A stretch of DNA of 64,000 nucleotides from NCBI GenBank assembly GCA_013398175.1, contig VZRZ01000225.1, positions 656,716 to 720,715 on the forward strand, in the 5' to 3' direction. Below the pieces are notes generated by a model. The model saw only the letters and a program-made list of their open reading frames with translations. It was not told the origin of the DNA and searched no databases. Positions 25,701 to 40,700 of this stretch are shown one piece after another; position 1 is the first letter of the stretch, and the number at the start of each line of letters is the position of its first letter. Origin of the DNA: Climacteris rufus. Its lineage: Eukaryota; Chordata; Aves; Passeriformes; Climacteridae. A program made the translations under genes and the position numbers.

Positions 25701-28700
25701 AGAAAAGAGCAAATGAACATAGAGTTCTTCTCCAGCTTTCCTCTGGCTCTGCACTGCATTTGACAACCCTTTTGTCTCATCTGAATAGATGTGGAATTAT
25801 TTCATGTAATTGTGTTTTACTTGATCTTTTTATTTTCTATTTTATTTCTGAGATACTAAGCAGAATGGTAATGAAATGTAATGAAAACTGAAGTACTGTA
25901 TTTTAGGATAAGAGTCTTGGCAGCACTTTGGATTTCACAGCATGAGGTTCTTCAGTAAGAAGAACAGAAATGCCGGCTCTTTTTCATTCTTTATGTGCGA
26001 ATTTTTTCAATTCCACACTTGGAGTCTAGCTCATAGTTGTCTTCTCCGAACAGCACAGGCCTGATAAACCTGGCTTTGAAACTCTTCCTCTTGAGTCAGG
26101 CTGAGAGCTGTCTCCTGGACAGGGACCAAGAGCAGTGCTCCCTCAGCTTGCTTAGCACTTCATTAAGGAAAAATGGCACCTGTTTTGTCAGCTTGGCAAG
26201 ACAGAAAATTGTTTGTGGATACCCAGACCAGGCTGGTCTTGTCACCTTAGTTTAAACACAGCATCTCATTTGATGCTACAGCAATAGAAATTTTAATTCC
26301 TGTTGGTATAAGGTTAATCAAAACAGTGAATACTCAGTACTATTAAAAATGATAACAAATGTTTTTTAAAGAGCTTTTATATTTATGGAATCAATTACTC
26401 ATCACAAAGATATACCTCATTATATTGGAAAGGGAGTATCTTCTCTTTGGTAATTTAAGCAGAGAACAGCTCTGAAGAGTGAATTTGGAGAATAATGCTG
26501 GATTTACCTTTAGCTTTTAAGGAGTCACTTATTTGCCTCAGTTCTGTGTCATCAAACCAGAGCTGTTTGTTGACCATAAATTGTAGGATAAGGAAATGGG
26601 AAAACTGTTGACAGTTCAGACACTTATGAGAAAGGATTTTAATGTGTTATTGCTCCTGTTTAATGTATTTTTTCAGTATTGTTCACACACAGGAAATAAA
26701 AGTCAAGAGTGACCTACAATAGTACAGACAGGAACTACTGAAGGAAGAAAAATTATAAAACAAGGAGATATTAAATACCAGCAGAAGCTGTACCACATAA
26801 TCACAATTGGAACTGTGTAATAGAGTGCAACATAAAACAGTGGGTAGCCTAGCTTTAATTTCCTGTACTTTAGTTAATATATTAAGTTGTATTAAATGAT
26901 TTCGTGTCATCTTTAGTTTATGTTTGGTTGCTCTTTCGGGAGTTTGACCAAATAAAGTGAAGAATTTCATTTTAATCCAAACAGAACTTGGATATTTATT
27001 TGACTCTTCTTCAAAAGCAAAGCTTTTTAATTTTATTGTAATTTAGAAGAATGCAATTTTATTTTACTAATTAATTGAATTCTTTTGAAATGCAACTTTT
27101 TGCTGACGTTTTTACTTTAGTCTTGTAGTTACCTTGCAAATTCAAACTTCATTATGATGTTTTCATTGAAAAAAGAGTATACATTTGACTTGACAAATTA
27201 TATTTAGATTTTTTACTTCATGTCATTTACTTTCAGAGAGGAGTTGAAATACTCTCACTAAGTATGAAATTAATAGCAAGTGTTGATCTGCTAAAAATTT
27301 TAGTTCACGAAATCAGAGACTGAATTTTTTAGGGGCTCAGCAGAATCCTTCTTTGAACTACAAGCAAGGGGACTTCTGGAGTTGAGATGCTCTTGGGAAA
27401 TTGCAAAGCACTTACGTTCTTGGATTTTCTGGATCTTTTTTTGCCTGAAGATTGCTTAACTGAAGTTCTGTTTCTGTCATAATCTTCAGCAGACTAAACA
27501 GCTAGAAATATGACATCAGTTTTCCATGTACAAATACGTTATTTCTAGTTTCAGACTTCCTCATCATTGTCTGTGACGAATTTTCAGCAAACTCATCTTA
27601 ATTTTGTGGCTCTCTGATCATCTGAGCTAGTTGACCTTCATCTTCTGGCTGTGCCAGATTTTTCCATATGTTCTGAAAGTGTAAAGAAGTCCTGTGAAAC
27701 ATTAGTTTATCCTCAGTCTTCATCTTCTTCAGGTGTAAGAGTGTTGAAATCATTCTCATTCCTGAACACAGCTTTGATTTCTTTAGCTTTTTCCTGTCTA
27801 TCTTTAGATCTGAAAGACTGCCAAAATGTATTTATGCTATTCCTTGACACAGGTTTAATTAAGATGGGAGTCATTTCTCCTGTAATTAGATGTTTGCATT
27901 TGGAGTTTTCTTGTCTCTTCGCGAGTAATGAAAAATGAAAGCAAAAAGACACTGCTACCTAATGTTTCCAAATTTCTCACTATTAAGTCATCATCAGAAA
28001 TTTGAAAATTGAGTTTCCTTGATGATCTTATCACTCTCTGCTTACTGGATTGTGATGCTGCTGTTGTTCTCTGTCCCCTGCAGAATCCAGTGTGGCTTTA
28101 CTTTTGTTTATTTGCCTGTGTGCTGGGGATCTTCTTGCTCATTGTCTTCTCTGTGTTAACAAATGTAGTTAACGAATGTGTGGCACAGATAACTAGGAGT
28201 TACAGATACATTTTTAAGGATCAGAATTTTTATTTAAGGAAATATATCAGTAGTTATAGAATCCTGGAATGTTAAGGGGTTGGAATGGACCTTAAAGACC
28301 ATCTAGTCCTAACCCCCCTTGCCATGGGCAGGGACAACTCCCACCAGACCAGATTGATGAAGGCCCTGTCCAGCCTGGCCTTGAACACTACCAGGTTTGG
28401 CAAATTGCAAAATAAAAATTGGAGCAGAATTCATGGCACTACTTCAGTGATTCAGAAGATGTTCTACCAAACATGGCAGTGATTTTAAAAAAGAATATGA
28501 AAGCAAAATTCAATTGAGTTAATATTCAACTTTCCAAACACTAATTTAAAATATTCAGGAATTTCTGTGCTGGCATAGGCAAAGAGTTTTGTATACCTAA
28601 ACAGTCTACATGTAATTTTTTAAAATTTTCATTAATTTGAACATATATTTGTGGGTGTGTAGTTTTGCAGGGTGTAGTGCAATTGTATTTGAAAATGAGA

Positions 28701-31700
28701 AGTTTTGTTAAGAGTTTTCCTTAAGCTATCTTTGAAAAGCTCCTTGTTTGCACAGATGAATTTTGAATGTGCAAGTGCATTCATGTGTGTAAGAATTAAT
28801 GTTTCTCTAGTTTCCTGCTAGTGAGTATCCTAGGTTAAGTTACCATTCAGAAACACTTGTTAATATGCTAGCAGTATGCACAGTCTATATTATTTGCCTC
28901 TGTAACACCAAGTAAAGTGTTGGTGGTTTACATGTTCATTTTCTGCTTCAGCTGCTGTTCGTAGCCTTGACAACAAACTACTGTGCTGAGTACAAAGAAC
29001 TGAGAATCATAACTCCATTTTGAAAGTTTCTGAAGTTTTTTTTGTTTGCTTGGGGTTTTTGTTTTGTATCACACTGTACTGTTCATGTGCAAATTAAGAT
29101 GTGAAGGGAATAGGTTGCAAATTTGTGTTTGTAAACCCAGCTAGGCTGCGTCATCGTGCAGTTTAAGTTTAGTTATCTTCATTCAGGTGAAGTAAAGTTG
29201 GCTCTTCCTGTATTTAACTCATGAAGTAATTGCATTATCAAGAGAAGAACTGGGTTAAGTCAAACTGTAGCCTGTGGCTTCTAATAAGGCTAATGAATTA
29301 GGGTAAAATCATTATCACACTGGTATTGACCATCTTGGTGTATTAATCCTGCAGTGAAAAAACATCTAGGAAGCTTTGCTGGCAAGCAATTACAGACTGT
29401 ACAGTTTCAGTAGAACACATGCACATTTAGCTGCTTCTGCCAACAAAATGTAATGTAGGTTAGACTAGATATCCAAGCAGGAGAATTTATAAAAATGTAC
29501 TAATGTGTCCAGCCAGTTCTGCATGTATTGAAATAATTTCATTCTTTCTAAAATGCATAAAATTCTTCCAAAGAATACATCCAAGTATTGTGTGTATGTA
29601 TCTTGATATATTTAGCTCCAATTATTCATTACTCTTTGGTAGATATATATATGTGGATTGTTCATGGTTGATGAAGCTTAGTAGGCTCTGGAACAGTACA
29701 ATTAATGAGAATATTGAGAACTTGGAATTCTCTGTGATGTTGTATGCTTGCTATTGTGAGTTAAAACTGATTAAAGATATAGTATGATAAAAGCCCTTCC
29801 AAAAGCCTACCACTCTTTTATTTATAAATCATCAATAAATTAGTTTGATTCTTGTAGATGGAAAAAGCAGTAATAACACCAAGTGGTGGTGTAGTATTAT
29901 GATTTATGAAGGACATGCCTTTTGTTGTATTTTGAATGACAGATATACAACAGAGCAGTAACTAGAAAGTAATTCTTACAGTATCTTTTATGCATCTCAC
30001 TTTGGAATTATATAAGAATGTCATTAAAACACAACTTGAAACACATCCTTGTAGAAGAATTAATTGTACATTCACTAATTATCCAGCTACCTACTGTTTA
30101 GTTTGAGCAGCACATAGTAGCAACTGTCCATCCTTGCAGGTTGCTAGCAATTACTGAGATAATAAACAGCTTGCACATTTGATGTTGGGAGTCACAGCTG
30201 AAGGAGAAATTATTCAACATGTTGCCTTATTCTTCGATTTTAACTGTAATTGTTCAGCATATTCACCATCTGTCCAAGTGACTCATGCCTCTGGCTGTAC
30301 TTCTGCCAAAGAAAAGATTTTGGACAGTCACAGAGTATTCATAACAAAAATGTGAAGTGTTATGAAGTGAAAAATAAGATGAGTTTTAAATTATCTGTCC
30401 ATTTGTCTTATTTTCATATTTTACAGATTATTAAAATCATACTGTATCAGTTGTTGAGACAAATACTAGTTGACTTGGAATAGTCTATTGTGCTTCCATT
30501 CCACACATCAGAAAGCACATAAATATATCTCTTGTTGAGTGCAAATACACATAAAAGTTACAAGTTGACTAGTGAAGGAGGCAACACTTGATTTCTTCTC
30601 TGCTGCATGATATAGATTGAGTTATACTGGAAAAGACCTTTGAGATCCTCAAGTCCAACCATTAACCCAGCACTGCCAAGTCCATCACTAAACCCTGTCC
30701 CTAAGGACCACATCTATGGATCTTTTAAATACCTTCAGAGATGGTGACTCAGGCACTTCCCAGGACAGCCTGTTCCAATGTTTGACAACCCTTTCCATGA
30801 AGAAGTTTTTCCTAATATCCAACCTAAACCTCCCTTGGTGCAACTTGAGACCATTTCCTCTGGTCCTGTCATTTGTTACCTGAGAGAAGAGACTGACCCT
30901 CACTTCACTACATCCTCCTTTCAGGCAGTTGTAGAGAGTGACAAGATCCCCCCTGAGCCTCCTTTTCTCCAGGCTAAACAACCCCAGCTGCATCAGCCAC
31001 TCCTCATAAGACTTGTGCTCCAGACCTTGACCCCTCTATGCCCAGCTTCATTGCTGGTTGCTTATAATGGTATTGTAATATCATATATGTATTTTGAGTT
31101 TAATATGAACCTTTGTTGTTATGATTTATGTTGTTTTTACAGGATGATATGACCTAAATATCCCAATCAACTTCACAGCTTGTTGAGCTTGGTAAAATAT
31201 CAATAGGAAATACGAAAAATAGATAGGCAGCCAAAAACTATTAAACCATTTTAAATCAGAGCTTGAAAATTTTAGGACATGTTAACACCTTTTTCTGACT
31301 GCCGTCTCCAGGCTGTTGTCTAAAACAACTAATCCAAATGTAGGCTTCCTATCTGCAAGCACATCCCTTGTGTCTTGTTCAGCACATGAGGTCACCTCCA
31401 CTTCCCATAAGTTACATCCACTGGGAATATTTTCTGTGTTTTTCATCGAAGTGTTTTCTTCTGTATTTTAAGGTCCAGTCCACTTTCAATAACAAAAGGG
31501 TCTATTGGCAACAACATAGCTCTGGCTTGCACCATGTTAGTTGTTTTCTCAAAGAGATGAATTTGAGGCAGCAGCAGGATAAAACCACCTCTTCCAATGT
31601 TTTTACCAGCATCTTATCATTTTGCTCTTGGTTATGATTAAACCCATAGTATTAATTTGTATGCTTACAAAAGCTGAATGTCCTAATTTCTTCTTTTATT

Positions 31701-34700
31701 GCTTAAGGCTATGTTTGATGCTTTGTCTGATCTCCCTGAGTGGTATGGTATTAAAGAAATGCAAGCAAATTGGATAGGTGACTGCGTTGGGTGCTCTCTT
31801 GATTTCTTGCTGAAGGTAAGTCAGAAACTCCAGTTGCTGCTGTCTTGGTTGGGCTAACTGCAACCCCCAAATTGTGTGATGGGAGTGGATTTTCAGGTCT
31901 TAAAAGCTTGAAACCTCCTAGAAAAAATTTTTATTATATTCATGCCCAGATCAGCACAGATTCCTGGGGAACACCACTTGTGTGTTGAAGAGATACTCTC
32001 TGCCACCCTCCTTAGGAAATGGTTTGTGTGTTCAAATGGATGCAAATTGGCTGTGTATATTTATGCCAAAATACATGCCAGCTAATAAGCTTTCCTAAGA
32101 GCCAGGACATGTAGGAGAGCAGTGCCAAGTGCACTATCAAGTAGCACTGCACAAGTCAGCTGGGATCTGGTGGGGCTTTCACTGCTCTCTGCACAGCACC
32201 TTCTCTGTCAGACCCAGGCTGACCCCAGGCAGGCTGCTTTGCTTACATTTGTCCAGTGTGTCATTCACTATATACCATAGTTAAAACAATGGAAAACACA
32301 CCATTAGTTAGTGATGGAGCTGCAGAGAAGTCTAGACAGAAAGAAAGGAGAGGAAGGAAAATTATCATTATCTGAAGAAAATTATCATTATCTACAGAAG
32401 GGCATCAGATTTTCCCCTTTTTCTCAAGAGATGATCAAGGCTCCATGAATATGGTATTGACAGAAGAGATTTTCAGAGACCCTGATCAGATTTCAGCCCT
32501 TGTGCTTCAAAGCTTTATTGTGCTTATTTATTCTGGTCTATCATTCTAAAAGTGATTTCTTAATTTAAAGTACTGAGTTTTTGGGAACTTCGAATTTAAA
32601 CAGATGAAACCTAAATACCTCTGATTTGCACCCTCCTAAAAGATGCATTTTTATATATACACTTGTTTTTAGCAATTGTTTCTGAAAATTTATAGCAATA
32701 CTTATTACAGAAAAATCTCCTTCTAAGACCCCTATAGACTCCACAGTTAGCTGACTTAAGATAAAAACCTTGTTTATAGTTCCAGGTGGTAATTCTTAAG
32801 CAGTCTTTGAAGTTTATTACTTACATTCATGTCCAGTTGTTTCTTGTGCCACCTTTTGTTATTTTATTTCTGTACATAAGTCACAGCATTCACTTCATCA
32901 GAGAAATATGGTGACAAGCTGGATGGTAGCTGAGAAAATCCTAAATTCTCTTTAGATTTCAGAGGAAACATCTCATTTCAGTTTCCTGGAAGCAAGACAT
33001 GCTTATTAAAAGTGAATAGAAGGATTCCAGGTTGCTTAGCCAGGGATTGAGTCTATCTCAGTAGCACAGTGCAATATTACATATTATTTTTAGCATTATG
33101 TTTTTATAGATATATTTGGATAAACTGAGGCAAGACTGTAAAGCAGCTTTCTCAAGGCCTAAAAGTACGTTTTGTCAAGCTTTAATTCTGGAAAATTCCT
33201 ATAGTGGGAATGTGTCTGGCTTTGATATTTGGAACTGTGTATTCCTACAAGGTGATGTGGACTTCTTAGTTGTATAAAAAGGAAGGTGAATCTATAACCT
33301 CTGCACTTCTTGTGGGAATTTTTCTGCTGTTTTTCAGGTTAATGGTGAAGTAACAGAAGAGAAGCTAGCAGCTTACACCTATACACCTGAAGCCATTTAT
33401 GGAGCTTCCCATTTATATATCTTACCAACTCACAGGCTGCTGCATGGGAATAGCAGTCTCAAGGAAGTCTTTCAGAGGGAATTCATCCCAGGGAAAGGTG
33501 GTATTTTTCTCATACTGCATTTTGTTGTAGAAGAGCAACAATTGTAGAGAATGCTCTTTAGAGAATGTGTGTCAAGCTGAGCAGGAGCAGGCCTTTGATT
33601 CTTGCTGTATGTCACACAGTGTCACATCAGCCTGTCCTGGCTTCAGATGTGGTGAGAGCAGCTATGCTAGAATTCTTCTTTTTATCATAGCTGTAACACT
33701 TCATGGTATATGAAAGCAGTGGAACAGATTCTTGTTCCCTCATGTACCAGAAATGAATATTCCAAATCTGACTGTGTCATTAGCACAAAGACAGCAGAAC
33801 TAATTCTTGCACCAATGATTTGTTTCTGTCATAAGGAATATAAAGAGATCACTAATACATAGCAAAGTGGATCACTGATAGATAGCAAAATAATACTCTA
33901 CTGTGCAGATCCTTAGTTAATACAAGACTCTAAAAGAGTAAACTCAGAGTATCCTTATGGTAGTTCATGACTTGCACAGTGGATACAAATAAGTGATAAT
34001 TCTTTAATTGTTGTTAACTGCTTTCCTGAAGGCTCCACCACCAATTCTGCCTGTATTTGGCATCCATGGCCCAGTATTTTTAAATTGTTTGGAAAACCTC
34101 AAAATAACAAGGGTAAATACAGTATTTTTAGTTTCTACTTCAGGCTGGTGTTCAATATTTTCCTCTAACTGGTAAAAGTGAAGCATCATTTGTGTGTATA
34201 ACATCTGCTGTCAACAGCAGTGAAGCAGGCATCTTGTGGGGAATTGTGTTGGTTGTACAGAACCTGCTTTTTTGAGTGCTTCATTTTTTATAACCTTAAA
34301 AATGTTTGCTTGCTGGCAGAAAAAAAAAATGGAGCCTTATTGTGTTGAGTATGTAGAGCCCTTGTCTCAGAGGTGAACAAAGCTTGGAGAATTTTGGAGA
34401 ACAAATTTGCAGTTTTTGCAGTTGAACCAAATCACAGTACTAACTGCAGAAACAAACATCCATGCATGTTCTTGTACCTTTGTTGAATCTTCTACTTTAA
34501 GCCAGACCACAAAAGTGCAACATTTGCTTTTAATAAGGACAATGGTATATTTTTATATTGGTTTTGAAGTGGAAATACTTGTAAAAGCTTTTTTTCTTGT
34601 GTCTGTTAACAATAAGCATAAATCTTCTGGTTGAGTTAAATTAAGAAACTCTTAGTTTGGATAATGGCAGCCATAAGTCCTCAAAAGGGAGGCACAATTC

Positions 34701-37700
34701 CAGAATCATAACTCTGTTATTGTTTACTGCTGCTTGTAAATATAATTCCATGCATTCTTCAGTTGAAATTAGCTGAGATTTGCATTTCAACCATGCTCCA
34801 TATGAAAGGTCAACAATGGCATTTAAATAAAAAGAAATTTTGGATGGCCTTGTATTTTCACATGTGGCTGTATTTTTACATTAACCAAAACTTTAAAAAA
34901 AAATTCTCAGTAACATTCCAACTTTAATTTAATGATGTGTAATTGTTTTCTTTTCAATGGACATAGTCTTGTAACTGTCTTTCTTCACTGTGTTCTCATT
35001 TAAATGTTTAGGGTATATTTTTATGTTTTATAGTAGGGGAAAAAAAGCTGTTGTATGGCAAAGTAACTGAAAGCTCTAATACCTTTACTCTTGAAGTGCA
35101 GGTCAATATTTTAGGCTATTATTATTTAAATAGATGTGAACAACCAGTCGTCAAAAATTCAATTTTCTTTGTCTAGAAAAATGTATGTTAATTTAGAATC
35201 TGCTGAGTCTAATAGTTTTGACAGCAGGAGGTGTCTGAGATAAAGATGTGACCATTAAGTTGTTCATTATCTCATGATAATACTATGCATAGATTGTTTT
35301 ACTTTTGTAACTGTAACATCATCTCTTTTCAGTTATCATGTAACGATGTGAGCAAAGGAGCACAGGAAGGAGCACCTTCATAAACTGGAGTTATTATTTT
35401 GGGTTTCAGCATAAAATGAAAAGCATTGCTGGGTGGAAAGGAGAAGTTATTTTTAAAAGCAGTGTCCTACCCACTCAGCTTCCTGTTCGTGATGCTTTTT
35501 GGTTAGTTGCTTTTAAAGAATGAAGTTGTTCCTTTTGTGCTTTTCTTAAATAGAAGAAAGCTGTGTGCTGTAGTTCAAATGTGGAAATTTTCTTTATAAT
35601 ATGAATACCTAAGACATCTGAAGTTTGAAAAAGTAGTAATCAGAAATATATAAATGTAGCATTTGTGTTAAGAAGTGATGAGATAACAGCCCTGTTCTCA
35701 AAATTGCTGTTACTTTACTTCAGGCAGATTTTATGCATTGCAATACAAGCCTAAGATTTTCCTCAGCTTAGCTATGAAGATAGGTGAAAGGAAGCTCTTG
35801 GCAGCCCATATTTTAATTATTGTAATTATCATCAAATTAAAGGCGCTGAAAAAGTTAGAAATAGGTCCAAATTGAGATCTGGGGTTTGAATCCTCAGAAT
35901 TGGAAGTATTCAGATTTGGTTTTCTTCCTGCTGAGCCACCCAATCTGCATATTGTAAAGCCATTTCAGCTTATTACAGTTCTCACCTTTGATTCTCTCTG
36001 TCTACCCTTCCTTGTGGACATTGGGTTCCTCATCTGTAATATGAATATGAATATTCTGTTTGGAAATCAGTAGATTAGATGGGTTTTTTACACAGGCCAA
36101 TATTTCACATGCTTTGTAGTTCTTCTGCAAGAAATTAAATCATAAGGATATATGCTCCTCTGCAGTTTCATCTGAGTTTTTGGTGGAATTTTGTAATGCT
36201 GTATGCTGGTATATGAATCAGGTCTTACTAAAGCCAATTTATACAACTTTGCAGCAGGCTGCATTTTGATCAAAGATTCGTTTTTTGTATTATGATCCAA
36301 ATCTTACTCTGTTTTTATTCAGGTGCTTGTTGTAAGTCTGTTTTCTAAACGTGAAAGATTAGCAGCCTTACTTACTGAACATTTTAATACATCTGAGCTT
36401 TTTAGAAATGTTATTAAGTTTTTCATTTTTTCTTTTGTAAACAAAATTGTCATGTAAAATTAACTTAAGTGTAAAATAAACTGCCTTGTAATAGCAAGTC
36501 ATGTTCTTAGCAAATCTTCTGTCATATTTTACTTACTATCTCATTGCATTTGTTTTCAGACTCACTTACTTCAGTGACAGCTGTGAATTTGCTTACCAAT
36601 CAGGAGATTCCTGTAGTCATCTCAGCAAAAGCCAATTTTGATAATTTTCTTGATACTAAAATAGGTATGTGACATTGGAGGTGTAAGTGGAATAATGTGG
36701 TTTTCAGTTGCTGTGTTGGAGCACAAGATACTGTTGTGGTAAATCTTTGAACACAGAGGCTCTCTCCTGGGCTTTGGAATTCTGTTCTTCATTAGGGAAG
36801 AAGGAAGGGAAAAGTAAGAAGGAAGAGAAAAGTAGCTATGTGGAATCTGGCTGGGGGAAGAGATTTACAGGATGGTAAATTTAAATGGAAACATTATAAA
36901 ATTAGTCCATTTAATGAGCTAAATTTGAGGCTCTGCATATCTTAAGAGGATTGATTACCTATAACACAAGTGTTGGCTGGTTTTCACCATCCTTAATCAA
37001 AACAGAACTGTACCATTTTTTGACAAACAACCCTAAGTTTTGACACTTTTTCTGTCTTTATAGAGAAACGTTTCAGATGGTAGTTGTACAAAACTTCCAA
37101 GCTTGACTTTTAGCTGATATTTGTGCTAAGGCCAGTAAAATAGTTCAGGATAGGTAATAATTGTTTTCAGGTAGTCTTGAACAGTTGTCCTGGATGCTTT
37201 ATCTCTAAAGACATCTAATTTAAAGCTGAGGATCGATAAATGGAGGGGATAAGGTGTTGCTAGAGGATGCTGAATGGCCTGCAGTGAGCTTCTGCTCTCA
37301 GAGTTGTCCTGTGAAGCTGCCTGTCTGACTCCTTTCCTGGATAGGGACTCTGGTCCCCCAACTTGGGCAGCTGAGTACATATACTTAGATAATATGATTG
37401 TCCTTGTAAGTAAAATTAGAAATTGTACAGGGTTTTAAAAACAGTGTCCATTTTAATCTGCACCCACTGAGCCATGGTGTTATCTCAGCTGCATTGAGAA
37501 AGCAATGTTCTGTGAGAGTCCTAATGGGAAACAGTTATCTCTTCTTCCCTTTTTCCAGTACCTTCCTTATCCCTTAACTCCCTTTTGTTGCTTCCCAGTT
37601 GCTGATACTTCTTTCCTGTCCTGGGGCTGCTGCTCTTGCTACTGCCAGTATTGGCTATTCTTGCACAACTGGGCTGAATGAAACCAGCTGACTGCAAAAA

Positions 37701-40700
37701 TGTCTTGGGTAAAAAAAATGATGTATAGCAAATTAACCCTCTCAGGGCTAATGGAAATTATCCATTTGGGCTTATACCTTGCTTATAACATCTTACACTT
37801 TAGATATTTATCTGGTTTTGAGAAACAGTCTTTCCTCACATAGGAGAAGCCAAACAATTGAGATACCTAATCTTATTTTTCCTTAAAATCTTTCAGCTTG
37901 CTGGCACGTACCTTGGCCTTATGTCTGTTGGAAACAGCCCAGCTCTTCCTGGGAAGCTCTGGGTGCCAGCTGTTGAGCTCTGCCAGTGTACATTAATAGC
38001 ATCATCTTTTCAAAAGGAGGCAGACCAAGAAGTGGCACCCACTTTTTTCCATTTGCAGAGCATATTGTGAAGTCACCTGTTGGGGCTGCAGGGCTCTTTG
38101 ACAAATTAAGAGACAAACATTGCTCTGTAACAGAGCCATGAAATGGCAGGAGTGTACATCTGCTGGAAAGATAAGAGAGCAATTTTGTGTTTTGCTAGTT
38201 AAGGAGTTGGTTGTCACAGGGGAGTTTGATTTGATTTTCTCTAGTCTTCTGCTTCCAAACTTCCACATATTGACAGAGTTAATATATAGCAGGCATTTCA
38301 TTGCCTGAACTAAAATGATTGTTAACCTGATTTCAAGTGAAGTAGTTTGTTAATAATTCTAATGTGCTCAGCAAATATTTTGAGAGCTTTTGTCTGTAGT
38401 TTTCACCAATTTAATGCTGGCATTATCTTGCTGGAATAAGTTTTTTTTGCCTTTTAAAGATGACTGTAATTGTGCAAGATCGTGCAAATTATTAATGAAA
38501 TTATCACTGAAAGGGAAAAGTATGCAGGAAGATGTTTCTCTGTGGAAATAATAAATCTGTTAGTATCTCAATGTTATTTCAGAATACATGTGATAATAAA
38601 ACTAATAAATTTCCCAACTCCCTGTGAAAGGTAACCCTCCAGAGCAGAACTAAAATGGGTGACTGTCCCAAATAATAAGATGCAGCAGTACAGATAGCAT
38701 CAGGAGCCTTAAATACTGTGACTTTTGTAACTGGTTTGAATAGCTGTAGGAAGTGTTCTCACTAGTTGTATTCTCAATAGCCAACTGATGTTATTTGAAT
38801 TGTTTTCCTGATTTTATAAACAAATTATGTCTTTCATAGTAAGTTAAAGGGATAGTGATGTTAGAAACTGTTGTGTTGTAGCACATTTTAATAAACTATG
38901 AAACTAGAAAGAGATTAAATTTACCATTGAAACGGGAGGACTATTTCAGCTGTTTAGGCTTTGATTCTCATATTAGCAAATAGAATTAAAATGTGTATTG
39001 TTTAAATATATTAAATTTAGATAATATAACTGTATTGCAAATTCTGGAATTCTATCAACATTTTGTAGTTTTATTTTTAGTTTTTTCAGAATCATCAAAT
39101 TTTCAGAAAGAAGGACAGGGCATTGATGAACATTTGAATTGCAGAAGAACTGAGAAGTGTGTTTGTAATTGTGGCTGTTTGAATTTCACTGCTCTAAATA
39201 ATACAAAAACATTTTTGCTGTTCTTAAATCTTTTTCTCTAGCTCCTTTGGGCAAATTAGTTATTATAAAGAGAGTGTCATAGAAATGAAATGTGTTTTTG
39301 ATCTGTTCTAGGAATTCCTAGTACAAGTGCAGAAGATGCTGCAGTAGCTAAGGATCTGGGCATTTCTTTCACTGAAGTCATTGAGACATTGCCAAATGGT
39401 TTGGAGAAGGTCATCAATTCTGCAGAGGTGGGTATACAAGTATCCAACTTACAGTAACAATGCAAACTAAATCTGTTTTCTCAAGAATGACAAATACATT
39501 GTATGATTACAGGGATTTTTTTTTAAATCAAGCCAAGTTTATGCTTCCACATTTCTAGGAATAATTTCATTATGAAATATGTTGGCTGTGCTGTAGTAAT
39601 AAAATATTTTTTTTTTCTTTTGTACCTGATGGGAAGGTTGTACTTCTTCTGTATTGGTCTCAGTTTTATAATGGGAATGGGATCATTTATCTATGTTAAA
39701 AGTTGATTCTTATTTCATAATCTCAATAGATTTGTAAGCTAAATGTTAACGTACCAGTCCTTTTTCCACATATTCACTGAAATGTGGGTTCAGCCTTTGT
39801 GGTAACAAATATGCCTCAAGTGACATGGAAATCTTATCTTTAGATAGAGCACTTGAAAAAATGTATTTGATAGCAGACACATTTCATGCCAGGAAGGGTC
39901 TAAGTGGTTAAGATGTATGTGAAAGCAAGAATAGAAAAACTTGAAATGAGCACAGGAGAAGGAAAACTGTTTAAACATTTGCATTGCCTCAGTCTCTACC
40001 TTATGTTGATGACAGAATTCTGGAAGTTTTGGCATACAGCAGCTCATAAAGATCAGCAGTAAATGCAAGTAGCTGCCAATAAAGGCTGAAGTGGTCTACA
40101 AGACTGTTTCTCTGTTCTATTCAGACCATCCAGAACATTATCCTTTAAGCAAGAAATTTCAAATGAGTACCTGGTACATGAATAATATTTTGGCTAGGAG
40201 GATGTTAAGCAGTGGGAAGGGGAAAATTATTATTTTATTTGACTCTCCAAAATGGATTTTCATTTATGACTTCTTTTCTTTGTTCTTTCATTTTCACTGG
40301 CAGCAAATATAAATTTGTCTTTCTTCCTCTGCTCCTTTTGTTGTTTTTTTTTCAATCAGATCAGTGGCATGACTCGACAGGAGGCTTTAAAAGCTATTAC
40401 TGAGCAGGCCAAAGAGAAAAGACTGGGTGGAGAGCTAAGGAGTGACAAATTAAGAGACTGGTTAATATCTCGGCAGCGCTACTGGGGAACTCCAATCCCA
40501 GTCATTCACTGCCAGGCGTGTGGCACTGTGCCCGTGCCCTATGAAGACCTCCCCGTGGTGTTGCCCACTGTAAGCACCTTCACAGGAAAGGGAGCCTCAC
40601 CTTTGGAAGGTGCCTCAGAGTGGGTGAACTGTTCCTGTCCCAGGTGAGGCACTGCTGCATCTGCAGATCGCTTTGCACCTGCCTGCTTCCTGTGCTCTTT

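Larger units (their letters stand above)
19814..31707 (+). other. LARS2: LARS2 intron, 11.9 kb (largest in window)
   Basis: It contains a pyrimidine-rich stretch (20.4-24.3 kb) split by a solo LTR at 22126-22431, coding-like minus-strand sequence at about 27.4-28.1 kb, and two antisense CR1 fragments. The remainder is AT-rich and unidentified. Confidence 0.8.
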
